Under the pieces are notes generated by a model. It was not told the origin of the DNA. It made no database searches and saw only the letters and a program-made list of their open reading frames with translations. Below, one piece after another: positions 6,998-18,381 of a DNA stretch of 64,000 nt. The DNA lies in assembly GCA_905221605.1 (NCBI GenBank), contig CAJNDS010002612.1, positions 676,936-740,935 on the forward strand, given 5' to 3'. Within the stretch, counting starts at the first letter, position 1; each line of letters begins with the position of its first letter. The stretch is from Symbiodinium natans. Lineage: Eukaryota > Sar > Dinophyceae > Suessiales > Symbiodiniaceae. The position numbers were made by a program, and so were the translations under genes.

Positions 6998-7095
6998 GGG
7001 CTTTAGGGCATTAGGGATGTAGGGCTTTAGGGCTTTAGGGCTTTAGGGCTGTAGGGCTTTAGGGCTTTAGGGCTTTAGGGTTTTAGGGTTTAGGG
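6998..7095. repeat. TTTAGGGC octamer array
   Basis: GCTTTAGG units repeated about twelve times: an octamer variant of the telomeric heptamer, distinct from the surrounding TTTAGGG. Confidence 0.85.
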
Positions 7096-7157
7096 CCCCC
7101 CCGCCGCACCCCAACCCCACCTAGTCTACGCTTAACCTGAGACTGGCAGGGGCGGTC

Positions 7158-7284
7158 GGGGATCCGCAGTATGGGCCCTTAATTTGGGTAGCCTGTTGTG
7201 TAACCGTTGTATCCACTACACAGAATAAGGGCACATACTTCGGATCCCTTTGAACAAGGGTAAGGGACCATACTACGGGGCCGT
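7158..7284. mobile_element. Inverted-repeat element, family K copy 1
   Basis: Left CGCAGTATGGGCCCTTAA and right TAAGGGACCATACTACGG are mirrored. Related copies lie near 9997, 14,010, 37,264 and 62,000. Confidence 0.6.
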
Positions 7285-7293
7285 GGTTCCACC

Positions 7294-7437
7294 CTAAACC
7301 CTAAACCCTAAACCCTAAACCCTAAACCCTAAACCCTAAACCCTAAACCCTAAACCCTAAACCCTAAACCCTAAACCCTAGAACCCTAAACCCTAAACCC
7401 TAAACCCTAAAACCCTAAACCCTAAACCCTAAACCTT
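7294..7437. repeat. (CCCTAAA)n tract
   Basis: About twenty units with two irregular joints (CCCTAGAACCC, CCCTAAAACCC). Confidence 0.95.
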
Positions 7438-7447
7438 AGAGGCTGGG

Positions 7448-7530
7448 TCTCTGCTCAGGCTCGTGGTGTCCTCCAGCAACCAGGAGTGCAAAGACTCCAA
7501 TGACAAGGACGGGGAACTGGCCCTGAACCC
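7448..7530 (+). CDS. Probable exon, unknown protein
   Basis: Reads SLLRLVVSSSNQECKDSNDK then DGELALN between telomeric tracts. Confidence 0.45.
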
Positions 7531-7639
7531 AGGGTCTAGGGTTTAGGGTCTCGGGTTTAGGGTTTAGGTTTAGGGTTTAGGGTTTAGGGTTTAAAGGCCT
7601 ACTCCCTGAACCCTGAAGCCCTAAGCACTGCCCTGGAAT

Positions 7640-7735
7640 CACATCATGCCTCTTGCTTGCAACCTCCGGCCTCAAATCCATGCTGAACGTGGAAACGGCC
7701 CAAGAGACCAGGATATGTGTTTGGGCTTTGGGTTG
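7640..7735 (+). CDS. Probable exon, unknown protein
   Basis: In one frame reads SCLLLATSGLKSMLNVETAQ then ETRICVWALG and stop. A second frame with ATG at 7646 is also open for 60 codons; the former is more protein-like. Confidence 0.35.
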
Positions 7736-8161
7736 AGGAGTGGGCTAGGAGCTATACAGGCTTTAGGGGTGCAACCGCCACTCGCCATACACACCCTCCA
7801 CCTGGTAGTCGCCGTGTTCCCAGTTTAGGTTTTTAACGGCCGAGGGTCTCATAACAGGAAACATCAAGCAAATGAAGGCAAACCAGGTGGCGGTTAAGGG
7901 TTGAATCAGGGGTTTAGGGTTTCGGGTTTAGGGTTGAGATCCTGCACCGAGGGTTACAGGCTACCTATCCTTACCCAAAACGGCACCAGTAAGGCTTAGC
8001 TAAGGATGGAGGGGAGTATGGGATCCCTGAATCCATGCCTCGCCCCCACACCGCCCCTCCCCGCCCCTCGCTGGGTTCCCCCAGCAACTTAGGTCCTGCA
8101 TGGCGTTCAGAGTTTAGGGTTCACCCGTGCTCCCTCCCCCATTCGGCGTTTAGCGTTTAGG

Positions 8162-8308
8162 GAGCCAACTTTTCGGGAGGCTGCCGAAGTGCTGCACTTC
8201 TGGTTCTTCAACGTCGTCTTCCCGGAACCTTGGACATCAACTCGGGACTTGGCTCGCGGTTGCAGTTCGGGGCTAGTATCGTGCATATCTGCTACATGCT
8301 CAAGCTAG
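8162..8308 (+). CDS. Probable exon, unknown protein
   Basis: Reads EPTFREAAEVLHFWFFNVVF then PEPWTSTRDLARGCSSGLVS and a stop. Aromatic-rich FWFFNVVFPEP suggests a membrane-proximal or buried strand; no family assigned. Confidence 0.5.
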   Translation, partial: EPTFREAAEVLHFWFFNVVFPEPWTSTRDLARGCSSGLVSCISATCSS

Positions 8309-8767
8309 CTTTTTGGGCGGTTTGGGAGATTTCCTACATCCCCTTCACATCCTGACCCCCAAGCGCTGGCCAAAACAAGGCATTATATTTTCATAATTCT
8401 TTCTCTTTTACAAGCACAGAATGATAGATCAAGCAGAACCATGGTTTTTGCGGATGTACATTCATTTGAGCATTTACTAGGAAATACTGCTTTGTTCATT
8501 TTGTTACGAATCCAGTCTAACGGATGCATTGTATCTGTTAAATATTTCTTCATGAACCAAACCCTAAACCCTAGACCCTAAACCCTGATGGGAGTCGTAA
8601 GGAGAGTCTTCAGGGGCCGACTCTACGCTCCTCCAATCCAAGGCCCCCAAATCCCGAGTCGACCCGGGTAGGGTTTAGGGTTTAGGGTTTAGGGTTTAGG
8701 GTTTAGGGGTTAGGGGTTGGGGTTGAGGGTGCAGGGCTTCGGCTTTCGGGTTTCGGGTCTATAGCCT

Positions 8768-8830
8768 GAAAAATGGTTCCCGAAGCCCCTATGCAGCATT
8801 GTCTTCGTGATCCCCAAACCCAACAGATAA
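8768..8830 (+). CDS. Probable exon, unknown protein
   Basis: Reads EKWFPKPLCSIVFVIPKPNR and the stop TAA. Confidence 0.4.
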   Translation, partial: EKWFPKPLCSIVFVIPKPNR

Positions 8831-9165
8831 ACCCTAAACCCCATACCCTAAACCAGGGATGCCCGGCAGTGCCCTAAACCCTAAACCTATGGGGTTAGGT
8901 TCCCTTGTAAACCGCCATTGGCCCAAGAAACAAGAGCACACTTTTTTGCAGCATGTTCCCCGGAGCCCTAAACCCAAAGCCCTAAGCCCTAAACCCTGAG
9001 ATTTCAAGCCCTAAACCCTAAACGCTATGCCCCATACCCTGAACCGCTCATTGCGTGCCGGAACCCTATCACAGGAGTCCTCGCGTCGTTGGGCTTGGGA
9101 GTTTGGTCTTTGGGCAGTTCGCTCCCACAGTCCCAACACCCAAACCAATGCCTTGGCGGCTTAGG

Positions 9166-9320
9166 ATTTAGGGTTTAGGGTTTAGGTTTAGGGTTTAGGG
9201 TTTAGGGCTTAGGGTTTAGGGTTAAGGGTTCAGGGCTTAGGGTTTAGGGTTTAGGGCTTAGGGTGCAGGGGTTCAGGGGTTAGGGTTTAGGGTTTAGGAT
9301 TCAGGGTTTCGGGTTTTTGC
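9166..9320. repeat. Degenerate (TTTAGGG)n tract
   Basis: TTTAGGG units mixed with TTCAGGG, CTTAGGG and GTGCAGGG variants. Confidence 0.9.
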
Positions 9321-9392
9321 GGGCAACTCAAGAGTTAAGGGATGCTTAAGGTTAAGCGTTCAGGGTTTAATTCGGCGGTTTAGGCCCACAAC

Positions 9393-9636
9393 CTAAACCC
9401 CTAAACCCTAAACCCCTAAACCCCTAAACCCCTAAACCCTAAACCCTAAACCCTGAACCCTAAACCCTAAACCCTAAACCCTAAACCCTAAACCCTAAAC
9501 TTAAACCCCAAACCCTAAACCCTAAAACCCTAAACCCGAAAGCCTAAAGCCTAAACCCTAAACCCTAAGCCCTAAACCCTAAACCCTAAACCCTAAACCC
9601 TCAACCCTAAACCCTAAACCCTAAACCCTAAACCCG
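9393..9636. repeat. (CCCTAAA)n tract, partly degenerate
   Basis: About 240 bp of CCCTAAA with CCCCTAAA, CCCTAAAA, CCTAAAG and CCCGAAA variants. Confidence 0.92.
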
Positions 9637-9996
9637 AACCCCAAGCAACCCAGGACACCATCCTGCTACTGGAGAGGCGTCGAACTCTCCGAGCTTGACA
9701 CAAACCCTAACTCTAAACCCTAAACCCCAAACCCTAACCCTCCCCCTCTCTGGTAAGCTAAATCCTACAGTCTAGAAACCCTAAGCCCTCAACTCTGATC
9801 CTTGAAACCCCACTCCGGCAACCAACCTTGGTTTAGGGTCTATGGTCTAGTCTTCGGGGTTTAGGGCTTTATGTTCAAACCAAAAGCACAGCAAAAGCCT
9901 AAACCCTCGAAGGGCTCAGCATCTGAAGGGCTTCTTGAGGTCTAAGGGTCACCTAGGCGCGCCTGAACCCTGAACCCGAACCCTGAACCCGAAGTC

Positions 9997-10147
9997 TAAG
10001 GTGGGAACCATGGGCCCTTAGTAGGGTCCCTTACCCTTGCTTAGAGGGATTCAAAGGGATCCGGGGTGTGGGCCCTTATGATGTATAGTGTATAGAAGGG
10101 TTATATAACAGGGGGCCCAGTAAGGAGCCAATACTTCGGATTCCCGT
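9997..10147. mobile_element. Family K copy 2
   Basis: Shares CATGGGCCCTTAGTAGGGTC, CCTTACCCTTG and GGATTCAAAGGGATCCG with the copy at 7158, in the same order or mirrored. Confidence 0.5.
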
Positions 10148-10382
10148 CTGGTGCTTAGGGTTTAGGGTCTAGGTTTCAGCGTTAGTGCAAAGAAAAGGGC
10201 TTGAGCTCAAGCCGTCTCCGTCCTCAACCCTATCCCAAGCCCTAAACCTTAAACTCTATAAACCCTAAACCACATAAACCCTAAACCCCATAAACCCTAT
10301 AAACCCTAAACCCTATAAACCCTATAAACCCTGTAAGCCCCATAAGCCCTATACACCCGAAGCCCATGTTTGATGCAGATCC

Positions 10383-10460
10383 GGAAAAGTCGCCGTCTGG
10401 GCCACAGCCAAGAAGCTGCGCTACTTCGACAAGGCCAGATCCTGGCTGGGTGAAGGGGTA
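10383..10460 (+). CDS. Probable exon, unknown protein
   Basis: Reads GKVAVWATAKKLRYFDKARS then WLGEG. Lysine/arginine-rich helix-like segment. A minus-strand frame over the same bases reads less well. Confidence 0.5.
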
Positions 10461-10484
10461 ACGGGGGTGGGGCTGAAGAATTAT

Positions 10485-10625
10485 CATCATTATTTTTGTT
10501 ATAAGTACAATTCTTACTCTTACTATTGTTATTACTATTATGACTCTTATTATGATTATCAGTATTATTAGTCTGATTATTATGTATATTTTTATTCTTG
10601 ATATTATTATGATTATTATGCTTAC
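10485..10625. repeat. TTATTA-type AT-rich repeat
   Basis: Imperfect TTATTA/TATTATGA microsatellite of about 130 bp. Confidence 0.85.
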
Positions 10626-10834
10626 TTAAAGGCTCTGGGGACGCAGCAAGTGGGGTTCAAAGGAAGCTGCGTATACTTTTACTTACTTATAAGCCCAATT
10701 CAGGTACTTAGAATACTACACATAATGGGAATGTGAATATATAGAATGGGCTATATTGGATTATTAGTCTATTTGAATCGCATATTCTTAAACTTTGAAT
10801 GAGTGAATGCGACTATAAGTGCATACACACACAC

Positions 10835-10865
<31 letters not shown>

Positions 10866-10979
10866 GAAATATGTACCCTCAACCCAAACACCCATAGTCT
10901 CGGCAACTGTCGCTTGCTGTTGAAGTTAATTTCTATGGTTTTCGTAGAACATCTTGTTCTTCATGTTGGTATAGAAGCA

Positions 10980-11003
10980 CCCCCCCCCCCCCCCCCCCCC
11001 CCT
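10980..11003. repeat. Poly-C run
   Basis: Twenty-odd Cs with one T near the 3' end, followed by AAAAAAAATAAAA. Confidence 0.9.
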
Positions 11004-11204
11004 CCCAAAAAAAATAAAATATGAACGACCTCAGGAAATTTCAAAATCACAACCTAAACCCTCAACCCTAAACCGCCATTTCTTTGGGGTGGGGAGGGAG
11101 GGCTACCCTCGGGAGTGTAGAATTATGGGCCCGGCGAGGGGCCGCTGACTCTGTGACTCGTTCTACTTGGAGGTTCAGGGTTAGGGTTAATTAGGGTTTA
11201 AGGT

Positions 11205-11325
11205 TTTAAGGACTTATGAACCCAATGACAACTGAACTAACAACCCAGCCATCATCCGATTAGGGGCTCACAAGTGGGTGATAAGTACAGTTATTATTTG
11301 GCTATAAGTACTATGAACCTCCGAA
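11205..11325. mobile_element. Family L element, partial
   Basis: ACTTATGAACCCAATGACAA...GGGCTCACAAGTGGGTGATA and ACTATGAACCTCCGAA resemble the family L element at 63,099-63,240. Confidence 0.45.
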
Positions 11326-11331
11326 TAGGGC

Positions 11332-11400
11332 CTGGTCTTTGATGGCATTTCCTTGGACGGTTCGCGAGCAGTGTCTCAGGTTTACCATGCCGACTCGAAC
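11332..11400 (+). CDS. Probable exon, unknown protein
   Basis: Reads LVFDGISLDGSRAVSQVYHA then DSN, immediately before CCCTAAA repeat. Confidence 0.5.
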
Positions 11401-11637
11401 CCTAAATCCTAAACCCTAAATCCTAAACCCCAAACCCTAAACTGAAGCCACGGCCCTTAGCTGGATGCCAAGCATCATGTAAGAAGCCGTCTCAGCCTGA
11501 TATAGCTTTAGCGGATTTAGGGTTTAGGGTTCATTTAGGGTGTATGTAGGGTGTATTTTGGGTGTATGTAGGGTTTATTTAGGGTGTATGTAGGGTATAT
11601 GTAAGGTGTATGTAGGATTTACTTCGGGTGTAGGGAC

Positions 11638-11694
11638 CGGAGCAGCCTTGAACGGGACTGCTGCCAACAAGCTGGGGTTTGAGCTCAGCTAGTA
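11638..11694 (+). CDS. Probable exon, unknown protein
   Basis: Reads TGAALNGTAANKLGFELS and stop after a run of GTGTATGTAGGG repeats (about 11,540-11,625). Confidence 0.35.
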
Positions 11695-12309
11695 TGAACC
11701 CTTGGCATCTGGCTGAGAGTAAACGAACTACTCAAAGTGTAATGTACTAAACCCCAGACCCAAACATGGTAATGCAGAAGAGAGTCTGGCGTGTAATGCG
11801 CATGCCTCCCATGTCCAGAATGTCCAAGGCTTCGTGTGTGTTTATAAGCATGGGGCTAGGCAGCGCCCTAAGAATAAGAGCCAAGCATGTTCTTCGGGTT
11901 TAGGATTTAGGGCTTAGGGTTTATCTTGCCAGCTTAGACCTCTTGCCTAAACTGCGAACAGCCATAGGCTATAGGGCACGGAAAACCTGTCACTTGATGA
12001 GTGTCGAGAGAACCCTAAGCCCTAAACCCTAAACCCTAAACCCTCCATGGCTTTTGGTTGCGAGGTTTGGGCTTGTGGGAGTGTAAAAAGGTCAACGCTC
12101 AGGTTCCCTGATGCGCTTGGAAGTAAAGCAGGGGGGGGATTTAGGGTTTAGTGACTTTAGTGCTTAGGGTTTAGGGTTAGGGTTTAGGGTTTTGGGTTAG
12201 GGTTTAGGGTCCAGGGTTTAGGGTTTAGGGTTTAGGTTTTAAGGTCTAGGGTTTAGGGTTTAGGGTTTAGGCTTACTTAGGGCCTAAGGTATAGGGCTCC
12301 GGGTTTTTG

Positions 12310-12396
12310 AAGCCACTGTGCGCACAGCTGGAGCTGACCCAGTTTCCCTGCGACAAGAAGTTTCCGCAGGACCTTCGTTTGGGGGGCTTGGGATTC
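12310..12396 (+). CDS. Probable exon; weak resemblance to Cys-loop channel extracellular domain
   Basis: Reads KPLCAQLELTQFPCDKKFPQ then DLRLGGLG. The LxLxxFPxDxxxxQDL spacing recalls the FPFDxQ strand of neurotransmitter-gated channel extracellular domains, but with FPCDKKF instead of FPFD, so the assignment is tentative. Flanked by TTTAGGG tracts. Confidence 0.45.
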
Positions 12397-12779
12397 AAAT
12401 CAACTTGGGTTTTGGGTTTAGGGTTTAGGGTTTAGGGTTTAGGGTTTAGGGGTTGATACCTTAAACTAGGCTTTGCTAGTCCGCAGCTTTCCTGTAGATT
12501 CGATGTCGAGGGTTTCGTGTTTATTTTTTTTTGAGGGGGGGTCGGAGTACGTCACGTAGGACCTTTAGAGCCTCTACATTTTATGAGGCGTGAAAGCCCG
12601 TAAGATCTTATTCAGCTAAAAGGCCTGCCCCAAGTGAGCACTAGACAAGTTAAAGGCTTTTGTACAAGGCTGAAAGGCGACGAAAACAACGACGACCTCC
12701 AGCAATCCCGACAAAAAGGGGTGGGCGTCAGCTGGGAGTCCAACCGGAATGTACGGCTCTCGGAATGAAGCAAAGCACA

Positions 12780-12808
12780 CAGGAACGAACACACACACAC
12801 ACACACAC
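12780..12808. repeat. CA microsatellite
   Basis: (AC)n of about ten units. Confidence 0.9.
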
Positions 12809-13651
12809 CATCAGGCACCCGAACAGCTTATTAGGAGCCTTTAGACTCAACTCGCGAGTCTCGAGCCAGTGGAGGGCGGGCAGCAAGAAGGAACATCGAG
12901 ACATGGGAGGAAGTACTTCGGATGGGGGGGGGCTTACAAGCAGCCGATGCGGGTATGCAGATGGGGCAAAGTATTACGATGCAGCAGAAACAGGCAAAGC
13001 GCGGCGTTTAAGGTGGGGCTCATCGGGTTTAGGCCATCGGCTTTGGCCCCGTTACTGCCTCGTTGCTTGCTTTGGGGCCTAGGTTTAATGGGCTGAGGAC
13101 CCTAAACACTCAATCCAAAACCTTTGGATGCCCAGTGGGCCACCCCTGTCAACCCCCCCCCCCCCATCGAACCACAAAACAGGGCACCTGTTTTATTGCT
13201 CGGTTACTGGTCCCAAATAAGAAGAAGAACTGATTCATATGTATATATATATATATACGTATAAGAAGTAGTATCAATAACTATAATAACCAGAAGCATC
13301 ATATGAAAAAGAAAATATTAACTATATGAATATTTTACTATAGTTATATTTATATATGTATATACATACATACTTCGGGGAACCCCAAGCCCGGCCCTGC
13401 ACCCCCAAGCCAAGAAACCCTAAACCCTAAACTGCTGTCTCGGGGTTCCAAGCCATATCAACACTGAGCCCCCAAATCCTGAAGCCCTACATTCCCAAAG
13501 GTGGCCCTCCAAGACTTCAAACTTATGGCTTCAGGGCTCCCGAAACCCAAAACTTTTAAGGTTGAAGGGTTTGGGGTTTAGGGTTTAGGGTTTAGGGTTT
13601 AGGGTAACTTTTAGGGTTGAAGGGTTTGGGGTTTAGGGTTTAGGGTGGAGA

Positions 13652-13738
13652 TGTCAGGAGGATCAGCAGAAGTTCCTCGAGAGGCTCCGGGCTGTACCGG
13701 TGAAGGGCAACAAGGCACCCGAGCCCAGCGCTGTTAGG
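13652..13738 (+). CDS. Probable exon, unknown protein
   Basis: Reads CQEDQQKFLERLRAVPVKGN then KAPEPSAV. The predicted helix with QEDQQKFLERL is convincing. Flanked on both sides by TTTAGGG. Confidence 0.55.
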
Positions 13739-13805
13739 GTTTAGGGTTTAGGGTTTAGGGTTTAGGGTTTAGGGTTTAGGGTTTAGGGTTTAGGGTTTAG
13801 GGTTT
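13735..13805. repeat. (TTTAGGG)n tract
   Basis: Ten units, nearly perfect. Confidence 0.95.
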
Positions 13806-14190
13806 GGGCCGTAAGCCTAAGCCCCTTAAAAGCCCCAATGTCATAAACCCTAAATACCCCACAACATCCCCAACAAAGCCCAAGTACCCCAAGTATCTGC
13901 AAGTGGCTGCAAATACCCGACATCCTCCTGACCCTAAGAACCCCACATTTCCCCCAAATTCTCTAAATTTCCCAACCCGAAACCCACAACCCAAGTCTAA
14001 GGCTGGAACCGTGGGCCGTTAGTGTGGTCCCTTGCGGCTATAGGGATCTGAAGTCTGGGCCCTTCTTATAGGTAGGGTTTAGGGTCTAGGGTCTAGGGTT
14101 TAGGGTTTAGGGTTTAGGGCCCAGACTTCGAATCCTCTACTTAAGAGACGGGTTCTGACTCCTGCCTCCCTTGAGCCCACCTACAGGGTG

Positions 14191-14280
14191 TTAGGGTTTA
14201 GGGTTTAGGGTTTAGGGTTTAGGGTTTAGGGTTTAGGGTTTAGGGTTTAGGGTTTAGGGTTTAGGGTTTAGGGTTTAGAG
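14191..14280. repeat. (TTTAGGG)n tract
   Basis: Twelve perfect units. Confidence 0.95.
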
Positions 14281-14545
14281 CGTGAGAGTTCAAACCTGAT
14301 CCTGAGGCCCCCTGTACGTTGCGCAGGTTTAGGCTTCAATGGTTCAGAGTTTTGGGGACCTAACTCTTCTGAGCCCTGAATCCTAAACCCTTTCGCCAGG
14401 GGTTTAGGGTTTAGGTTTTCAGGGTTTAGGGTTTAGGGTTTAGGGGTTTGGCCTCAGGTCGGTTTTCAGGGAGCCATAGGGGTTCAAGCACTTGGAGTTT
14501 GGTTTCCTCGGGCGTCGGATTTTTGGCACAAGGCCATGTACTTGG

Positions 14546-14628
14546 AGGTTCATGGTACTTATAACCCATTATAACTGTACTCATAGCCCGCTTATGAGCC
14601 CTTTAAGTGCCCTAATATGGGTCAGGCG
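14546..14628. mobile_element. Family L element, one arm
   Basis: ACTTGGAGGTTCATGGTACT, TATAACCCATTATAACTGTA and GAGCCCTTTAAGTGCCCTAA match the left half of the full element at 63,099-63,240. Confidence 0.65.
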
Positions 14629-14639
14629 CGGGCGAGGCT

Positions 14640-15660
14640 CACCCCCCCCCCACTGACCCCTAAGCACGCTTGCCGCTTGTCACACATCCCCAGCCCTCTC
14701 GCTCATCTGGCCTCCTTCCTTCGTTGAGGGTTTCTCCGTTTCTCCTGCATTCCAGCCTGCGCTTGGGTCAGTCAAGCCCCCCGCCCAGACTCACTCCTGA
14801 CGCCCTGTTCCACGCTCGCTTGCACCGAACGCTGTAGTATACTTTCGTTTCGTTTCGGCTGGGCCTTCCGCTCGCCTCCCAAAATCAGACGGAGTTTTGA
14901 TGCTCCTGCTTGCTCACAAGTAGTGACGAGGAGCAGGGCCACACAACTCCGTCCATACTTGAAGCACTCTTTGCAAGGACAGTTTAGGGCTTACGGGGCT
15001 GCGGATGACCACCATAGAAGACACCTGCATGTTTAGGCGACATTCACATCAACAAACAAGTGAGCGAAAGAAGTCTGACGACAATCGCAGTGAGAGGCCG
15101 AAGCTTGCGAAAAGAGTTGCTGCATCCTCTCTTCAAACCCACACCCCGGCTGTGCCGACATTGAAGGCTTCTTCTGCGTTTCGAGTGTTTGTGCGGGTTC
15201 TTGCTGGTCCACGCTTCTAAACTAGCTTTGCGGGCTCTGGGCTCATGTAAGCGAAGCTCGAAGCAGTTTTGTTTTGAAATTTTAGGAAACGCAAAGATGC
15301 GACATGCTGGTTGCGTTGCTTGGCAGGGTTCGAGGTGGGAAGAGTTCGCGCTGGTTTATCGTCGCCTCGGCAGCAGCACGTGAAGCCTTGCCCAAGATGC
15401 TTGCCTGCGATTTCCACGTGAGGGCCTTTTGGAAATCTCACAGTGGAGATGGATTCTGCGTTGGCGGTTCTGAGCTCATTGCATGAGTTCGCGCATTAGG
15501 CCCGTATGGCGAGTTATCATGACGGCGAGCATACTCTACGTGCCAAAACCCTGAATTTGTCTCAGCTCGTTAAGTCAAGAAAAGGCAAGCAACTTCAAAG
15601 GCATCCGCCTCCTCCGTCATACGCCTTGTCGTATCATAAGTCTGCTCAGTGTTTGACTGT
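14640..15660. other. Kilobase without telomeric repeat; intergenic or untranslated sequence likely
   Basis: This is the longest stretch in the left half with almost no TTTAGGG/CCCTAAA. Several 60-74 codon frames occur on both strands (for example 15005-15220 and 15506-15718 on +), but none shows a recognisable motif or frame consistency. It could be a gene boundary. Confidence 0.35.
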
Positions 15661-15735
15661 TATTCTTCTTGGTAGTCCCCTAAACCGTAAACCCAAAACC
15701 CTAAACCTAAAACCCTAAACCTGTCGTTGTGGCAG

Positions 15736-15814
15736 CTCGTCATTGCCACCCCCTCGGAGAGCCACTTTGGGGCGCAGGCAGAGGCGGCGCTAGAGCGCGT
15801 GGGCCGGTTCGGGT
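15736..15814 (+). CDS. Probable exon, unknown protein
   Basis: After GTGGCAG reads LVIATPSESHFGAQAEAALE then RVGRFG, before a TTTAGGG tract. A clean AG acceptor precedes it. Confidence 0.55.
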
Positions 15815-15933
15815 TTGCACGTTGTGGGCTTAGTCTTTCGGGTTTCGGGTTTAGGGTTTAGGGTTTAGGGTTTAGAACCCAGGGTTCAGATCTTCAGGGT
15901 TTTAGGTTTAGGGTTTAGGGTTCAGGGTCCTTA

Positions 15934-16026
15934 GGAAGCATTGTTGACGTGATGGCGATGCGGGCTCAAGGTATCATTTGTTTGTCGATTGCAGCACATT
16001 ATTTGGAGATGTTCAAGTGTTGCTGA
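15934..16026 (+). CDS. Probable exon, unknown protein
   Basis: Reads GSIVDVMAMRAQGIICLSIA then AHYLEMFKCC and stop. Confidence 0.4.
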   Translation, partial: GSIVDVMAMRAQGIICLSIAAHYLEMFKCC

Positions 16027-16133
16027 AGGTTTAGGGCATGAGGCGAGTTCTGCAACCGAAGCCGTTCACACTATAAACACCCAAAATATCCTGAATCGCA
16101 CAAGCTACGCCCTAAACCCCAAGCCTTCAGCCT

Positions 16134-16252
16134 TAAACCCTAAACCCTAAACCCTAAACCCTAAACCCTAAACCCTAAACCCTAAACCCTAACCCTAAAC
16201 CCTAAACCCTAAACCCTAAACCCTAAACCCTAAACCCTAAACCCTAAACCTT
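16134..16252. repeat. (CCCTAAA)n tract
   Basis: About seventeen units with one CCCTAA. Confidence 0.95.
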
Positions 16253-16463
16253 ACATGTAAGCCTAAGGTGTAGTTGCAGGGTTCAGGGGTTCCATGGTAT
16301 AGCGATGAGCCCTCAGCATTCAGGATTCCAGCGCATACGATGAGGTCAGGATTAAAGGAATTTTTGTTAAAGACACTCAAAGCAAGTGACAGTAATAGGG
16401 CTAGGGAATAGCTGATTATATAGACTTATTCTATTGCGCAATGTACTGTGATTTTAATTCCAG

Positions 16464-16564
16464 TTCCTTCAGAACAACCCTGTTTTGGAAGATGCGACCT
16501 TGGGGAGCTGCGCCTGTGTTCAGAGGAGACGATGAAGCTGCTAACTGCGGCAGACTTCCTCCAG
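16464..16564 (+). CDS. Probable exon with AG acceptor and GC donor
   Basis: Preceded by TTTTAATTCCAG and followed by GCACGTG. In frame it reads EQPCFGRCDLGELRLCSEET then MKLLTAADFLQ. The borders fit the AG/GC pattern of the verified introns. Confidence 0.55.
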
Positions 16565-17171
16565 GCACGTGTTTCGTGTCATTCTTTTTTTGTTGCCAGG
16601 GGTTGTTTGTTGAACAAAAACCCCAATCCCCAAACCCTAAACCCTACGCTTAGCCCTGAACTTGGGAGGCTAACGTAAACACAACTCCAAGGTTTGGGTC
16701 CAAAAATCTCAACTCACCCAAGTTGGGGCGAAGGAAGGGCGCCCTCGTCACTTTGAGGCCACTGCGGAGCCTAGCCCTAAACCCTAGCCCTAAACCCTAC
16801 ACCCCTAAACCCTAGCCCTAAACCCTAAACCCCTAAACCCTAGCTCTAAACCCTACATCCCCAAAGCCTAAACTCGAAACCCCCAAAAGAACCTCTGAGC
16901 TCCCAAACCTCACATGCCCATACAGCAATCCCCTTGAGACCTTAAGTACAACTATTCATCGGGCAGGCAGCTGCTCAAGTGTCAAGTGTCTGTCACCGAA
17001 CCCTGAACCCTAAACCCTAAACCCTAAACCCTAAACCCTAAAGCCAACAAAGCCAACAAAGCCATAAGGCAGGTTGCCCGTGCTTAGCAAGGGTTGCCCC
17101 TTTCGTAAACACGAACAAAGACCCTAAACCCCATGGACCATCCTCGAGAACCACCTGCTTATGAGGACCCC

Positions 17172-17202
17172 AGCCTCAAGTTTCAGGGGGGGGGGGGGGG
17201 TG
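17172..17202. repeat. Poly-G run
   Basis: Run of about 15 G within CAGGGG...GGTGGC. Confidence 0.85.
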
Positions 17203-17292
17203 GCTAACAAAGAACCCTAAACCCCAAACCCTAAGCCCTAAGCCCTCCCTCAACGCCAAACTCCAAGCCGAATCTCGCGGTCCCCAAAATTC

Positions 17293-17443
17293 TAAGCCCT
17301 AAACCCTAAACCCTAAACCCTAAGCCTTAAACCCTAAACCCTAAACCCTAAACCCTAAACCCTAAACCCTAAACCCTAAACCCTAAACCCTAAACCCTAA
17401 ACCCTAAACCCTAAACCCTAAACCCTAAACCCTAAACCCCAAC
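17293..17443. repeat. (CCCTAAA)n tract
   Basis: About twenty-one units. Confidence 0.95.
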
Positions 17444-17452
17444 CCCCTGTAA

Positions 17453-17603
17453 GCCCGGCGTCAGACCCTGGATGCAGTCCCGGAGATCAAGGAACTCTTG
17501 GCAAGTAAGGACGAGGCGGAGGTGCCGGAGGGGTTTAGGGTTTAGGGTTTAAGGTTCAGGAGATCAAGGAACCTCTTGGCAAGTGAGGACGAGGCGGAGG
17601 TGC
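17453..17603 (+). CDS. Exon fragment duplicated around a telomeric tract
   Basis: The left copy reads ARRQTLDAVPEIKELLASKD then EAEVPEG. GGAGATCAAGGAACTCTTGG through GGTGC (17,482-17,525) recurs at 17,559-17,603 with one inserted C and one G/A change. Three TTTAGGG units lie between. Confidence 0.55.
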
Positions 17604-18381
17604 AGGGTTTGGATTTTTGGGTTGTGGGTATTTTGGGTTTTGGGTTTTAGGCTTTTGGTTTTTTTGGTGTTTTAGGGCTTTGGGTTGTTTTGGGGGTTTA
17701 GGGTGAGTAAACGCACGTTGTTTGCTGATTTGTTTTAGCCCCTCAGCAATTGGACATCCCTCAATAGTTTTGGGGCGCAGGGGTGGGAGCTGCAGTCGAG
17801 ATTCAGGGCTGTGGTTTGGGATTAATTAGTTTTTATCGTGCTATCTCGCCCAACAACTCGGCTGTCACGAAAACTCCATACAATTCTGGGGTACTTGTAC
17901 TGCATCAAATTGATCCAATCAACTAATTTGCGGTACTTCACACGAATTATGATGCAGCATTAAAACGCAACTTCCTCCCCCGAAATCCTAGCCCCAACCC
18001 TCTCCCGCTGCCATCCCCCTTCACCTCCCCACACACACACGCACGCACCCCAACTTTAAAGGACTTGGGGGTTTGGGGCTTGGCTCGGGCTTAGGGTCTG
18101 AGGATTCATGGTTTAGGCAGGCCCTGAACGCATCCATAAACAGCACCCGAAACCCTTGACCCTCTAAACCCCAACCCCCCCCGACCCAACCCCCCCCCCC
18201 CCCCCCCTCAAAACAGAGAAAAACCAAAATGAGAACACAATGAACGGAAAAAAAAGAGAGAAGAAGATGAACCTCCGAGGCCCAGCTTGTTAGAGGCCCT
18301 AAACCCTAAACCCTAAACCCCAAACCCTAAACCCTAAACCCTAAACCCTCCTAACCCTTAGGCCCCCGCCAAATCTCACAG

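Noticed and set aside
7294-7437. CRISPR-like array
   Set aside because: Direct heptamer repeats without spacers; telomeric repeat.
12660-13082. 140-codon + frame
   Set aside because: Crosses a CA microsatellite and a G-run, has no motif, and competes with other open frames; not called as coding.
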